NCBI GenBank assembly: GCA_031549085.1
Contig: JAVBQL010000013.1
Location: 1-64,000 of the forward strand
Direction: 5' to 3'
Origin: JAVBQL01 sp031549085
Lineage (GTDB): Bacteria; Spirochaetota; GWE2-31-10; MWDO01
DNA: 64,000 nt
The notes beneath the pieces were generated by a model. That model made no database searches. It was not told the origin of the DNA and was given only the letters and a program-made list of their open reading frames with translations. The translations under genes and the position numbers were made by a program. This document shows positions 1 through 7,824 of the stretch, one piece after another. Within the stretch, counting starts at the first letter, position 1; each line of letters begins with the position of its first letter.

Positions 1-1071
1 TTTACTTATCTCCTGATAGATTATGTTAATCTCTTCCCTAGCAAAAAGATCATTTCTGCTTAATGTGTCAAAGTATTCAACATTATCATAGCCAGTCCCG
101 CCATACATCTTTTGCAAAATTCTAGCCGTATCCAAGCGAGCCACCATCTCATTCATACCCTCATAGAGGGCTCTATTATCACCTTTTGGCTTATCTTTAG
201 AGTCATCTTTATCTGGCAATTTGAATTTTTTATTACGAGTCACATGCATCGCATGCTGATACTCATGAAACAAAACACTTATATAAGTTGCATCATTTCC
301 ATCAAGTTTTGCCCTCCTTGACAATTTTTTAAGAGCATCATAAATTTTATAGTAGTGTATTGGATTAAACTCTATTTTTATTGTCTCCCTAATATTCTTC
401 TCATCATCATAGTGGACATGGGCAATAACAGTACTCTCGCGAAACTCTCCTCCAACAAATATTGGAATATCCTTAAGCCCCATAAAGTAGTCTCTAAAGG
501 CACTGTTGGCACTTTTGTAGTAGTCGTTTGGTTTTGGGTTAAATAGCTCATCTATCAAATCGTTTAGCTCCTTGCTCTTTGCCATATCGTGTGCTGTTGA
601 TATAGAGACTCCATCTCCAACTAGAGCATCTTCAACTTTATAGCCACCCTTAAGGATAGCAAGTTTCACCTTCAAAGGCACAAGGTTTACATCATTTGTC
701 TCATCAAACTCCTTTACCTTAACCCTGCCATTCTTGATATCTCGCTCCAAACTCTCGAGGTTTTCATCAAGAAGAACCAAATCATCAAAAGTTATCTCCT
801 TTACATCAACGCCCTCGCTCATAAGAATATCACAGAAGTCAGCAAGCCTAAGCCTATCATCAAAGCTTCTCTCCTCCCACCTCTTATCATATAGAACAGG
901 AAACCTGTCTCCATGTTTATGAAGTTTTGCCCAATAAACTCTCTCTTCAAAATCCTTCCGCTTACTAATAAAGGTTGGATTATACTTTTTACGCCCATGA
1001 CTATTTCTCTCATTTTGCTTAAAAATTTCATCAACCCTCTTCATTAAAATCTCAACTGGGTCTCTATCCAT
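1..1071 (-). CDS. Putative zinc metallopeptidase-like protein (3' end cut off)
   Basis: An uninterrupted minus-strand reading frame of 357 codons starts at ATG 1071 and runs off the window start, so the C-terminus is missing. It has no signal peptide and is rich in charged residues. The sequence shows HEYQH at residues 269-273, a match to the HExxH zinc-binding motif. About 30 residues later comes YEGMNE (E304, E308), where gluzincin-type peptidases place a third ligand. The spacing therefore fits a metallopeptidase, but I do not recognise the family and cannot name a substrate. The gene is divergent from nifU with a 238-bp AT-rich gap. The reading frame is secure; the function is inferred from the motif alone. 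Confidence 0.72.
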   Translation of the reverse strand, partial: MDRDPVEILMKRVDEIFKQNERNSHGRKKYNPTFISKRKDFEERVYWAKLHKHGDRFPVLYDKRWEERSFDDRLRLADFCDILMSEGVDVKEITFDDLVLLDENLESLERDIKNGRVKVKEFDETNDVNLVPLKVKLAILKGGYKVEDALVGDGVSISTAHDMAKSKELNDLIDELFNPKPNDYYKSANSAFRDYFMGLKDIPIFVGGEFRESTVIAHVHYDDEKNIRETIKIEFNPIHYYKIYDALKKLSRRAKLDGNDATYISVLFHEYQHAMHVTRNKKFKLPDKDDSKDKPKGDNRALYEGMNEMVARLDTARILQKMYGGTGYDNVEYFDTLSRNDLFAREEINIIYQEISK

Positions 1072-1309
1072 AGCATTACTCCTTATTATATAATTTAAAA
1101 ACAAATATTACTTCAAAATAGAGTAAACATACCACATATTTTTCAAAAATAGCGGCAAACTCTTCAGGTTTTTTGGGAAATGTTTAAAAATATTTTTTGA
1201 ATAATCTTGATAATAAAAAAATTACAAATAGGTATAAAGAGTTTGACTTTTTCCTTTAGATCCTATATTTTAACAATATATTAATAGACTAATAAAGGAG
1301 TTCCATTTT

Positions 1310-1933
1310 ATGGAAAATAGGGTTGGCTGGAACTATTCTGATGTTGTTAAAGACCATTTCTTGAAACCTAGAAATATACTTACTGTCTCTGAAGAGGAGT
1401 ATAATGCCGATGGCATTGGCTATGTTGGCTCTCCTGCTTGCGGAGATATGATGAAAATTCTTATAAAAGTAAAAGATAATAGAATATATGACCTAAAGTG
1501 GTTGACCTTTGGCTGTGCAAGTGCGATAGGTTCAACCTCAATGCTAAGTGTTATGGTGACAGATAATGGCGGAATGACTTTGGAAGAGGCATACAAAATA
1601 ACACCAGAGATGGTGATGAGCAAGCTTGGCGGGCTTCCTGCAAATAAGATTCACTGCTCTGTGCTTGGGGACAAAGCTCTGCGTGAGGCAATAAATGACT
1701 ACTATGCAAAGAATAATATGCACAACAAGATAGAGAGCGGTGATGATAAAATTATTGTATGCGAGTGTCTAAATGTAACTATGGAAGATATAAAGATGGA
1801 GGTCTTGGAGGGAGTGAAGGATTTTAAGACCCTTCAGGAGAGGACAAAGGTTGGTACTGGCTGCGGAAAGTGTATCGAGAAGATAAAAACTATTCAAAAA
1901 GAGTATGTAGAGAAGTATTTCAAAGAGAATTAG
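1310..1933 (+). CDS. nifU: NifU-like Fe-S cluster scaffold (IscU domain + [2Fe-2S] domain)
   Basis: Scaffold protein on which [Fe-S] clusters are assembled from sulfur delivered by the cysteine desulfurase encoded next door. Residues 1-135 are an IscU-like domain with the three conserved cysteines C44 (SPACGD), C69 (FGCAS) and C116 (KIHCSV). Residues 148-190 form a BFD-like [2Fe-2S] domain with C151, C153, C185 and C188. The C-terminal Nfu domain of full-length nitrogenase-type NifU (about 300 aa) is absent, giving 207 aa. Such two-domain NifU proteins serve general Fe-S assembly in anaerobes; no nitrogenase genes are visible. The start has a good Shine-Dalgarno (AAAGGAG). nifS follows after a 252-bp gap containing an inverted repeat. 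Confidence 0.93.
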   Translation: MENRVGWNYSDVVKDHFLKPRNILTVSEEEYNADGIGYVGSPACGDMMKILIKVKDNRIYDLKWLTFGCASAIGSTSMLSVMVTDNGGMTLEEAYKITPEMVMSKLGGLPANKIHCSVLGDKALREAINDYYAKNNMHNKIESGDDKIIVCECLNVTMEDIKMEVLEGVKDFKTLQERTKVGTGCGKCIEKIKTIQKEYVEKYFKEN

Positions 1934-1978
1934 CTATCCCCTTTGAAATTTAAAAATGAAGTTTTATTTAACAAACAA

Positions 1979-2079
1979 AGTTTGCATGCCGCAATATATA
2001 TATAATAAAAATTTTTGTATTAATTGCTGAAAGCAATTTTTAACAAAAAACGACTTTTATACTGCAGCATGCAAACCTT
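1979..2079. repeat. Imperfect inverted repeat between nifU and nifS
   Basis: Arms of about 21 nt (1979-1999 and 2058-2079) share the core GTTTGCATGC / GCATGCAAAC and would close a stem with a smaller internal hairpin near 2022-2036 (ATTGCT...AGCAAT). There is no T-run directly after the outer arm, so a simple intrinsic terminator is unlikely. It may be an mRNA-processing or attenuating structure between scaffold and desulfurase genes, or an intergenic palindromic repeat. Confidence 0.6.
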
Positions 2080-2185
2080 AACTTTCTTTTAATAAAAAAC
2101 TGGTTTTTATTATCCCACTTTTTGAAAAAGGGGGCAGGGGTTTAGAAAGAATCAATAATTAAAAACTTTTAAGGAGACTTTTAAT

Positions 2186-3349
2186 ATGATCTACCTAGAT
2201 AACAACTCAACAACACCGCTTCATCCAAAGGTAAAAGAGATAATAAAAGATTCTCTCGACTTCTATTCAAACCCAAGCTCTGTCTACACAAGCGGAAGAG
2301 TTGTTCGTGAGATGATAAACAGCGCAAGAAGAGAGATTGCTTCATTTTTAAACTGTGAGCCAAGTGAGATAACTTTTACCTCTTGCGGTTCAGAATCAAA
2401 TAATACAATTTTAAAGGGAATTGCTTCCCATTGTGGAAAAATGTGCGGAACACAGGAGAGAGTACATATAATAAGCAGTGTGATAGAGCATCCATCTGTG
2501 ATAAGTACACTTAAGTGCCTTGAGAGTGAAAATATAGAAGTTACATATATACGCGTAGATGAATATGGAATGGTTGATATAGAGTCGCTAAAAAAGGCAA
2601 TAAAAAAAGAGACAAAACTTATATCAATAATGTATGCAAATAATGAGATTGGAACAATACAACCAATAGAAGAGATATCAAAGATAGCAAAAGAGAATAA
2701 TATACTCTTCCATACAGATGCAGTTCAGGCTATTGGTAAAGTTGATATAGATTTACAAAAGATAAAAGTTGATTATCTCTCTCTATCGGGACATAAGATA
2801 TATGCTCCAAAAGGGATTGGTGTAACCTTTAAAAGAAAAGGGACTCCACCAATCTGTCCTCTAATCACTGGTGGGCATCAGGAGAACTCATTCAGAGCAG
2901 GGACAGAGAATGTAATTGGTATTATTGCCCTTGGCGAAGCCTTCAGAATGTTAAAAATTGAGATGAAAGATGAGATAAAAAAGCTCTCATCACTAAGAGA
3001 CCTTTTGGAAAGTGAGATAGTAAAAAATATACCTGATGTAAAAGTCAATGGACACAAAACCATGAGACTGCCAGGTACAACAAATATCTCTTTCAAAAAA
3101 ATAGAGGGTGAGTCTATACTATTAAGGTTAGATCTAGAGGGCATTGCGGTAAGTACTGGAAGTGCATGCTCATCAGGCTCTCTTGACCCAAGCCCAGTGA
3201 TTATGGCTTTGGGTGTTGGTCCAGAGATTGCACATAGTTCTATAAGATTCTCTCTTGGCAGAGAGAATACAAAAGAGGAGATACTAAAGACAGTTGAGGT
3301 TCTAAAAGAGAGTGTTGACTTTCTTAGAATGATAAGTCCAATAAAATAG
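2186..3349 (+). CDS. nifS: Cysteine desulfurase NifS/IscS
   Basis: PLP-dependent enzyme that removes sulfur from L-cysteine, giving alanine and an enzyme persulfide used for Fe-S assembly on NifU. Fold-type I aminotransferase of 387 aa, the usual length. Visible residues are H102 (EHPS, stacks on PLP), D178 and Q181 (HTDAVQ), the PLP lysine K204 (SGHK) and the catalytic cysteine C328 in the group-I signature SACSSG. Start ATG 2186 has AAGGAG upstream. Cytosolic. The smr gene begins five bases after its stop, so the two are probably co-transcribed. Confidence 0.96.
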   Translation: MIYLDNNSTTPLHPKVKEIIKDSLDFYSNPSSVYTSGRVVREMINSARREIASFLNCEPSEITFTSCGSESNNTILKGIASHCGKMCGTQERVHIISSVIEHPSVISTLKCLESENIEVTYIRVDEYGMVDIESLKKAIKKETKLISIMYANNEIGTIQPIEEISKIAKENNILFHTDAVQAIGKVDIDLQKIKVDYLSLSGHKIYAPKGIGVTFKRKGTPPICPLITGGHQENSFRAGTENVIGIIALGEAFRMLKIEMKDEIKKLSSLRDLLESEIVKNIPDVKVNGHKTMRLPGTTNISFKKIEGESILLRLDLEGIAVSTGSACSSGSLDPSPVIMALGVGPEIAHSSIRFSLGRENTKEEILKTVEVLKESVDFLRMISPIK

Positions 3350-3354
3350 ATTTT

Positions 3355-3735
3355 ATGGACGATTTTGCCAAAATATTGGAAGAGTGGGAAAAGAACAATA
3401 ATTATATTGATAAAGATTCTAGCAGCAAAAAGAGTAGCCCACAAAAAAATGTAAAAAAGCGAGTACAAAAAGAGTTTAAAATAGATTTGCATGGAATGAG
3501 TGTAAAAGAGGCAATTGCTCATCTGAAAAGAGAGATTCTAAAGGCACAAACCTCTACAGAGATAAAAGTCTTTATAATACATGGTGCAGGAAACCATTCT
3601 AATGGCAAAAGTGTTCTTAAAGAGAGTGTCCTAAAATGGCTTAATGAGAACAAAAATCTATTTAATTTTTACAGAGCCGCAAAAAGTGGTGAAGGAAGCA
3701 GCGGGGTTACTATTGCTTATATTAAACCGAAATAG
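3355..3735 (+). CDS. Smr-domain protein
   Basis: A 126-aa protein with a lysine/serine-rich N-terminal 40 residues followed by a Smr domain. The domain shows the DLHGM motif (about residues 44-48), the IIHGAGNHS motif (about 75-83) and the terminal GSSGVTIAYIK segment. Smr domains occur in MutS2 and as stand-alone nucleases or nucleic-acid-binding proteins; some are linked to collided-ribosome rescue. Which role applies here cannot be read from the sequence. It lies tightly between nifS and the TPR lipoprotein gene and overlaps the latter's start. Confidence 0.85.
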   Translation: MDDFAKILEEWEKNNNYIDKDSSSKKSSPQKNVKKRVQKEFKIDLHGMSVKEAIAHLKREILKAQTSTEIKVFIIHGAGNHSNGKSVLKESVLKWLNENKNLFNFYRAAKSGEGSSGVTIAYIKPK

Positions 3736-4609
3736 TTTTATTTTTATTTTATCAATTATTCTGCTCTTCTCATGCGAAACTATGAAGAAAAGCGAGATTT
3801 CTGTAGACTACTACAACATTGGCAATGAGTTTTATAGCAAGAAAGAGTATAAAAAAGCCATTGATATGTATTCAAAGGCAGTAAAATATAACGAAAAAAA
3901 CAGTCAGGCCATATTAAACCTTATTTTATCCTACCAAATGGACAAGCAGTATGATGAGGTTGAACTCCTTGTAAAAAAATATTACAAAAAAGAGATAAGT
4001 GACTTTGATCAAAAACTGCTTCTAACATTGGGAAACAACTACTATCTGATTGGCTCATATCAAAGGGCGCTTGCAACCTACAGTTTATATGTTACCGATT
4101 ATGAAAAAGATCCAAATGGCTATTTCAATATGGGTCTCTGTTATCAAAAGCTTGGGGATCAAAACAGCAGTATAAGCTATTTTCTAAAAGCATATGAGAA
4201 AGATGAAAAATTTCTTCCAGCATTATACAATATAGCCAACTATTACTATACAAAAGGCGAATTTGAAGAGAGCAGAAAATTTTATCAAAAGCTTGTTGCA
4301 TTGGAGACCAATAATGCAGACCTTTTCTATCGATTGGGTCTATTAGAAAATAAGGCTCTTCAGTATAAAGAGGCCAGAGACTATTTTAATAAAGCAATCG
4401 CTATAGTAAAAGATAATCCAGACTACTATGTAGAGCTTGCCAAGGTCTACGCAAAGGGTTATAGTGATAAGAAGCAGGCTTTAGAAAATTTAACAAAGGC
4501 TTTTGAGAATAAATATAGAGACTTTGATAAAATTTTATCTGCTGAAGAGTTTATTGTGTTAAAAGAAACTAGAGAATTTGCCGACTTAATAAAGAAGTAT
4601 AAATTATAA
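3713..4609 (+). CDS. TPR-repeat lipoprotein
   Basis: Predicted lipoprotein of about 298 aa. I place the start at TTG 3713, which gives a compact signal peptide with hydrophobic core and lipobox LLFSC. The frame is open further upstream to 3644, but that would put 23 unlikely residues ahead of the signal. This start overlaps the end of smr by 23 bp, suggesting translational coupling. The mature part is a run of tetratricopeptide repeats (YYNIGNEFYSKKEYKKAI, YFNMGLCYQKLGD and similar), a scaffold for protein-protein contacts at the cell envelope. Partner unknown. Confidence 0.85.
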   Translation: MLILNRNSFIFILSIILLFSCETMKKSEISVDYYNIGNEFYSKKEYKKAIDMYSKAVKYNEKNSQAILNLILSYQMDKQYDEVELLVKKYYKKEISDFDQKLLLTLGNNYYLIGSYQRALATYSLYVTDYEKDPNGYFNMGLCYQKLGDQNSSISYFLKAYEKDEKFLPALYNIANYYYTKGEFEESRKFYQKLVALETNNADLFYRLGLLENKALQYKEARDYFNKAIAIVKDNPDYYVELAKVYAKGYSDKKQALENLTKAFENKYRDFDKILSAEEFIVLKETREFADLIKKYKL

Positions 4610-4758
4610 TTTTTTTTTTTTATTTATTGATGGGCTTAAATAATTGATATTTTTATCATAGTTTGATATAAATTTAGTTAGGCATTAAAAAATTAGATAA
4701 TAGATACTCTATTTTTTTAAAACTAAACAAAGAACAAATATTCCTTTTGGAGCACCAA

Positions 4759-5991
4759 ATGAGTGATCTAAAGCTTAACCTTCTCTCTTTTAAGAAAGAT
4801 GCATATATAACAATGGAGGGACGACCCACTGATGGCTGTTTTTATATAATAAAATCTGGGACTGTACAATCAATCAGAGAGTTTGGTGGAATCCCTGACG
4901 TAGTTTTAAAGCCCGGCGACTTTTTTGGAGTACTTGCCCTCATGTCAGGGCAGGCACATACAGAGACTGTTGTTGCACTAACTGATGTGCTTGTAATTGC
5001 TGTTACAAAAGAGCAGTTTCCACAGCTTATCGTTAAGAACTCACCCATTGCAATGAAGATTATCCTCTCTTTCTCAAAAAAATTGAGAGAGCTTGATCAT
5101 GCGATAGCTGAAAAAACTTTCAAAAAAGCCTCTTTTATAAATGATGATATATCAAACATATATAATGTAGCTAAATATTATTTGGAGAAGAGAGAATATA
5201 ACCTTGCCCACTATGCATTTCATAAGCTAGTTCAATATTGTGACAACAAGGATCTGGTTGCAAAAGCGAAAGCTGAAATTGAGAGGATAAAGACACTCTC
5301 AAGAGCAGTATACCTTGATGCCACAGCAGCTGAGATTAAGAGGAGTTATCCAAACAACACAATGATCTGCTGTGAACATGAGCCGGGAACTGAACTATAC
5401 ATTTTGCAAAGTGGAAGTGTAAAGATTACAAAAATAATTGATAACAAAGAGGTGCTTTTGGCCGTTCTAAAAGATGGTGATATCTTTGGAGAGATGGCCC
5501 TTTTGGAAAATAAACCTAGATCAGCCTCTGCAATCTCATATGGAAACACAAACCTTATGGCTGTAAATAAGGATAACTTCAATTCTATGATAACAAGTCA
5601 ACCGCAGCTAATTGCTAGGCTAATCTCCCTATTGGCTGAGAGAACATGGGTAGTCTACAGACAGTTATCAAATCTCTCTTTAACAAGCAACATAGCAAGA
5701 ACATATGATATGTTATTAATACAGCTTGAAAAACAGAAGATACCAATTGTTAGAAACAAAAAATATACATTTAACTTTGGTCTTGAAGAGCTCTTAAAGA
5801 TGGTTGGACTCTCTGGCGAAGATGCTATGGAGGTAAAAAATCATATACTTATGAATAAAAACATTATTGTAGAGAAAAACACAATAACTGGTAATATTGA
5901 AGAGATCTTTAAAGAGGTAGAGTTTAGAAAGAGAGATATGAAGAGACATGAGTCAATTAGTAAATCACAAAACCAACAAAACACGCGATAA
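4759..5991 (+). CDS. Double cyclic-nucleotide-binding-domain protein, Crp-like
   Basis: A 410-aa cytosolic protein starting at ATG 4759, which has GGAG at the right distance; an in-frame TTG at 4747 lies inside that Shine-Dalgarno. It holds two CNB beta-roll domains (about residues 5-115 and 190-300) joined by a helical linker. The second has a canonical phosphate-binding cassette, FGEMALLENKPRSASA, with R254. The first (FGVLALMSGQAHTETV) lacks the ligand arginine and may not bind nucleotide. A C-terminal segment near 340-365 (FGLEELLKMVGLSGEDAMEV) resembles the Crp helix-turn-helix, so it could be a transcription regulator. Its 3' end overlaps the convergent transporter gene by 35 bp. Confidence 0.85.
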   Translation: MSDLKLNLLSFKKDAYITMEGRPTDGCFYIIKSGTVQSIREFGGIPDVVLKPGDFFGVLALMSGQAHTETVVALTDVLVIAVTKEQFPQLIVKNSPIAMKIILSFSKKLRELDHAIAEKTFKKASFINDDISNIYNVAKYYLEKREYNLAHYAFHKLVQYCDNKDLVAKAKAEIERIKTLSRAVYLDATAAEIKRSYPNNTMICCEHEPGTELYILQSGSVKITKIIDNKEVLLAVLKDGDIFGEMALLENKPRSASAISYGNTNLMAVNKDNFNSMITSQPQLIARLISLLAERTWVVYRQLSNLSLTSNIARTYDMLLIQLEKQKIPIVRNKKYTFNFGLEELLKMVGLSGEDAMEVKNHILMNKNIIVEKNTITGNIEEIFKEVEFRKRDMKRHESISKSQNQQNTR

Positions 5992-6478
5992 ATACCCAGA
6001 CAATTGGGTTTACCTTTTTGACAAACAGCATAAGAATAAGAGCAGTAACAAATATTAGTATTGCCTTATAATCAATCAACACCCCATCAAACATAAGATA
6101 ACATGCTGAGGCAATCAGCCCAATAGTAATAGGCCTAAGCCCCCTAATTGCATATTTCATATATTTATTATCTTTCAACGCGGCGAACATAATGGAGATT
6201 ATTAACATTATTATGATTGATGGCATTATAACTCCGCCTGTTGCCATAATTGAGCCTGGGATTCCAGCAACCTTATAACCAACATAGGTCGCAGAATTTA
6301 TTGTTACAGGCCCTGGGGTTATTTGAGAGATCGCGACAATATCTATAAAATCATCTTCACCTATCCACTCATTTATAGCGACAACCTCTTTGTGAATAAG
6401 CGGGAGCATTGAGTAACCGCCACCAAAACCAAAAATACCTATCTTAAAAAATGTTAAAAATATTTTTACATAGATCAT
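5957..6478 (-). CDS. Chromate transporter family protein, short form (second half of pair)
   Basis: A 173-aa membrane protein of the CHR (ChrA) family with the family motifs GFGGGYSMLP near the N-terminus and QITPGPVTINSAT at about residues 52-64. It has about five or six hydrophobic segments. Single-domain CHR proteins occur as adjacent pairs that act together, and the upstream gene (6478-7098) is the partner; the two overlap by one base (TAATG). The family is known for chromate export, but the natural substrate in most bacteria is unknown, so specificity is not assigned. Confidence 0.9.
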   Translation of the reverse strand: MIYVKIFLTFFKIGIFGFGGGYSMLPLIHKEVVAINEWIGEDDFIDIVAISQITPGPVTINSATYVGYKVAGIPGSIMATGGVIMPSIIIMLIISIMFAALKDNKYMKYAIRGLRPITIGLIASACYLMFDGVLIDYKAILIFVTALILMLFVKKVNPIVWVFIACFVGFVIY

Positions 6479-7098
6479 TATTCTAAAAACTCCCCATCGT
6501 CATCATCTTTATCACCATCTATATTTGCTTTTTTCCCCTTTTTAGCTTCAATCCTCTCTCTTATCATAAAAAAACTTATTGACACAATCGGGGCAGCGAT
6601 TATAAATAGAATAGGTGTAATTGAAAGCTTTATAACACAGAAAGTTACAGCTGCTGCTATAATAACATATTTAAACATTTTGCTGATTGTCTTTGCTTTT
6701 TTTATAAAACTAAAAAGAGTATATATCATAAGTGAACATATAGCAGGCTTTAGCCCCTTCAAAACTTTTATAACCACTGGGTTATCTTTTGTCTCTATCA
6801 AAAACATTGATATAAAAAGCACAACAAGAACAGGTGCCAAAATAACGCTTACTATTGTTATTAATCCTCCAAAAAAGCCTGCCAAACGAAACCCAACAAA
6901 GACGGCAATGTTAAGTGATATTGCTCCCGGACATGATTGAGCAAGAGAAAGCATATCAACAAACTCCTCTTCCTCTATCCACTTTTTTTTATTAACAACC
7001 TCAACCTCTATAAGCGGAATCATAGCATAGCCGCTACCTATGGTAAAGGCTCCTATTTTAAAAAAAGAGATGAAAAGTTCGAGATATTTTTTAAACAT
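6478..7098 (-). CDS. Chromate transporter family protein, short form (first half of pair)
   Basis: A 206-aa CHR-family membrane protein with the GSGYAMIPLIE and AQSCPGAISLNIAVFVGF motifs, paralogous to the protein encoded directly downstream. It carries about six hydrophobic segments and an acidic/lysine-rich C-terminal tail (about residues 178-206, ending in a run of Asp and Glu). Together the pair forms the functional equivalent of a bidomain ChrA in the inner membrane. It follows ribH after only 17 bp, so the three genes are probably one minus-strand transcript, although ribH has no functional relation. Confidence 0.9.
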   Translation of the reverse strand: MFKKYLELFISFFKIGAFTIGSGYAMIPLIEVEVVNKKKWIEEEEFVDMLSLAQSCPGAISLNIAVFVGFRLAGFFGGLITIVSVILAPVLVVLFISMFLIETKDNPVVIKVLKGLKPAICSLMIYTLFSFIKKAKTISKMFKYVIIAAAVTFCVIKLSITPILFIIAAPIVSISFFMIRERIEAKKGKKANIDGDKDDDDGEFLE

Positions 7099-7115
7099 AA
7101 AAAATTTTAGACCTT

Positions 7116-7577
7116 TTATATATTGCCCAAAGCGTTGACTAACTCCAAAGCGGTCATAGCAGCATCAAAACCCTTGTTGTTTCCCTTTCCGCCAACTCTA
7201 ACCTCAGCCTGCTCTAAGGTATCTGTGGTTAGAACACCAAATATCACAGGGATACCAGTCTTCATGCTGACTGCTGCAACACCTTTTGAGACCTCTGCAG
7301 CCACATAGTCAAAGTGGGGAGTATCACCTCTAACCACTGCACCAAGTGTTATTATTGCATCGAATTCTTTTTTTTCTGCAAGCTTCATAGAAGCAAGCGG
7401 AATCTCAAATGCCCCTGGTATCTTTATAATAGTTATATTATTCTCATTAACTCCATGCCTAACAAGACCATCGATAGCCCCTTCAAGCAATCTCTCTGTT
7501 AAAAAAGAGTTGAAACGAGCAACAACGATAGCAAATTTCTTGTTTTCACCACAGAATGAACCCTCTATTATCTTCAT
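7116..7577 (-). CDS. ribH: 6,7-dimethyl-8-ribityllumazine synthase
   Basis: Penultimate enzyme of riboflavin synthesis, condensing 5-amino-6-(D-ribitylamino)uracil with 3,4-dihydroxy-2-butanone 4-phosphate. The 153-aa length and motifs are typical: ARFNSFLTERLLEGA, PGAFEIP, GAVVRGDTPHFDYV (with the catalytic histidine) and GVLTTDTLEQAEVR. Cytosolic, usually a pentamer or 60-mer. No other rib genes lie nearby and I found no FMN riboswitch upstream. Start ATG 7577 has a GAGG Shine-Dalgarno. Confidence 0.96.
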   Translation of the reverse strand: MKIIEGSFCGENKKFAIVVARFNSFLTERLLEGAIDGLVRHGVNENNITIIKIPGAFEIPLASMKLAEKKEFDAIITLGAVVRGDTPHFDYVAAEVSKGVAAVSMKTGIPVIFGVLTTDTLEQAEVRVGGKGNNKGFDAAMTALELVNALGNI

Positions 7578-7699
7578 AAATATGACCTCTTAAATATAGT
7601 TCTGTTTGAATAGAGAGACTATACTAGAAAAATAGAAGTTTGTCAAAAAAATTGTAAATATGAAGGATTGTTAATTCATTTTTTTAAAAGTAAAAAAAA

Positions 7700-7729
7700 T
7701 TGACTTTTCATTAATTAATAAATTATAAT
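7700..7729 (+). promoter_or_regulatory. Sigma-70-type promoter of the WG-repeat gene
   Basis: TTGACT (7700-7705) and TATAAT (7724-7729) are separated by 18 bp. The predicted transcript has a leader of about 90 nt before ATG 7825, containing a small hairpin around 7754-7771 (GACTCT...GGGTC). Confidence 0.55.
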
Positions 7730-7824
7730 AAAGATCTTCATTTTTCGTGAACGGACTCTAGAAAGGGTCTATTCTTATATATTTTTACAATATTATTATG
7801 AAAATATAATTAATTAAGGAAATA

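Noticed and set aside
819..1034. 71-aa minus-strand frame in the first kilobase
   Set aside because: It is a different frame inside the 357-codon metallopeptidase-like gene, which has a better start and continuous protein-like sequence.
2878..3522. 214-aa minus-strand frame over nifS/smr
   Set aside because: Shadow of two well-supported plus-strand genes; composition is typical of an antisense frame.
5957..7098. Frameshifted single chrA gene
   Set aside because: Both halves have complete family N-terminal motifs and their own starts; paired short CHR proteins are normal.
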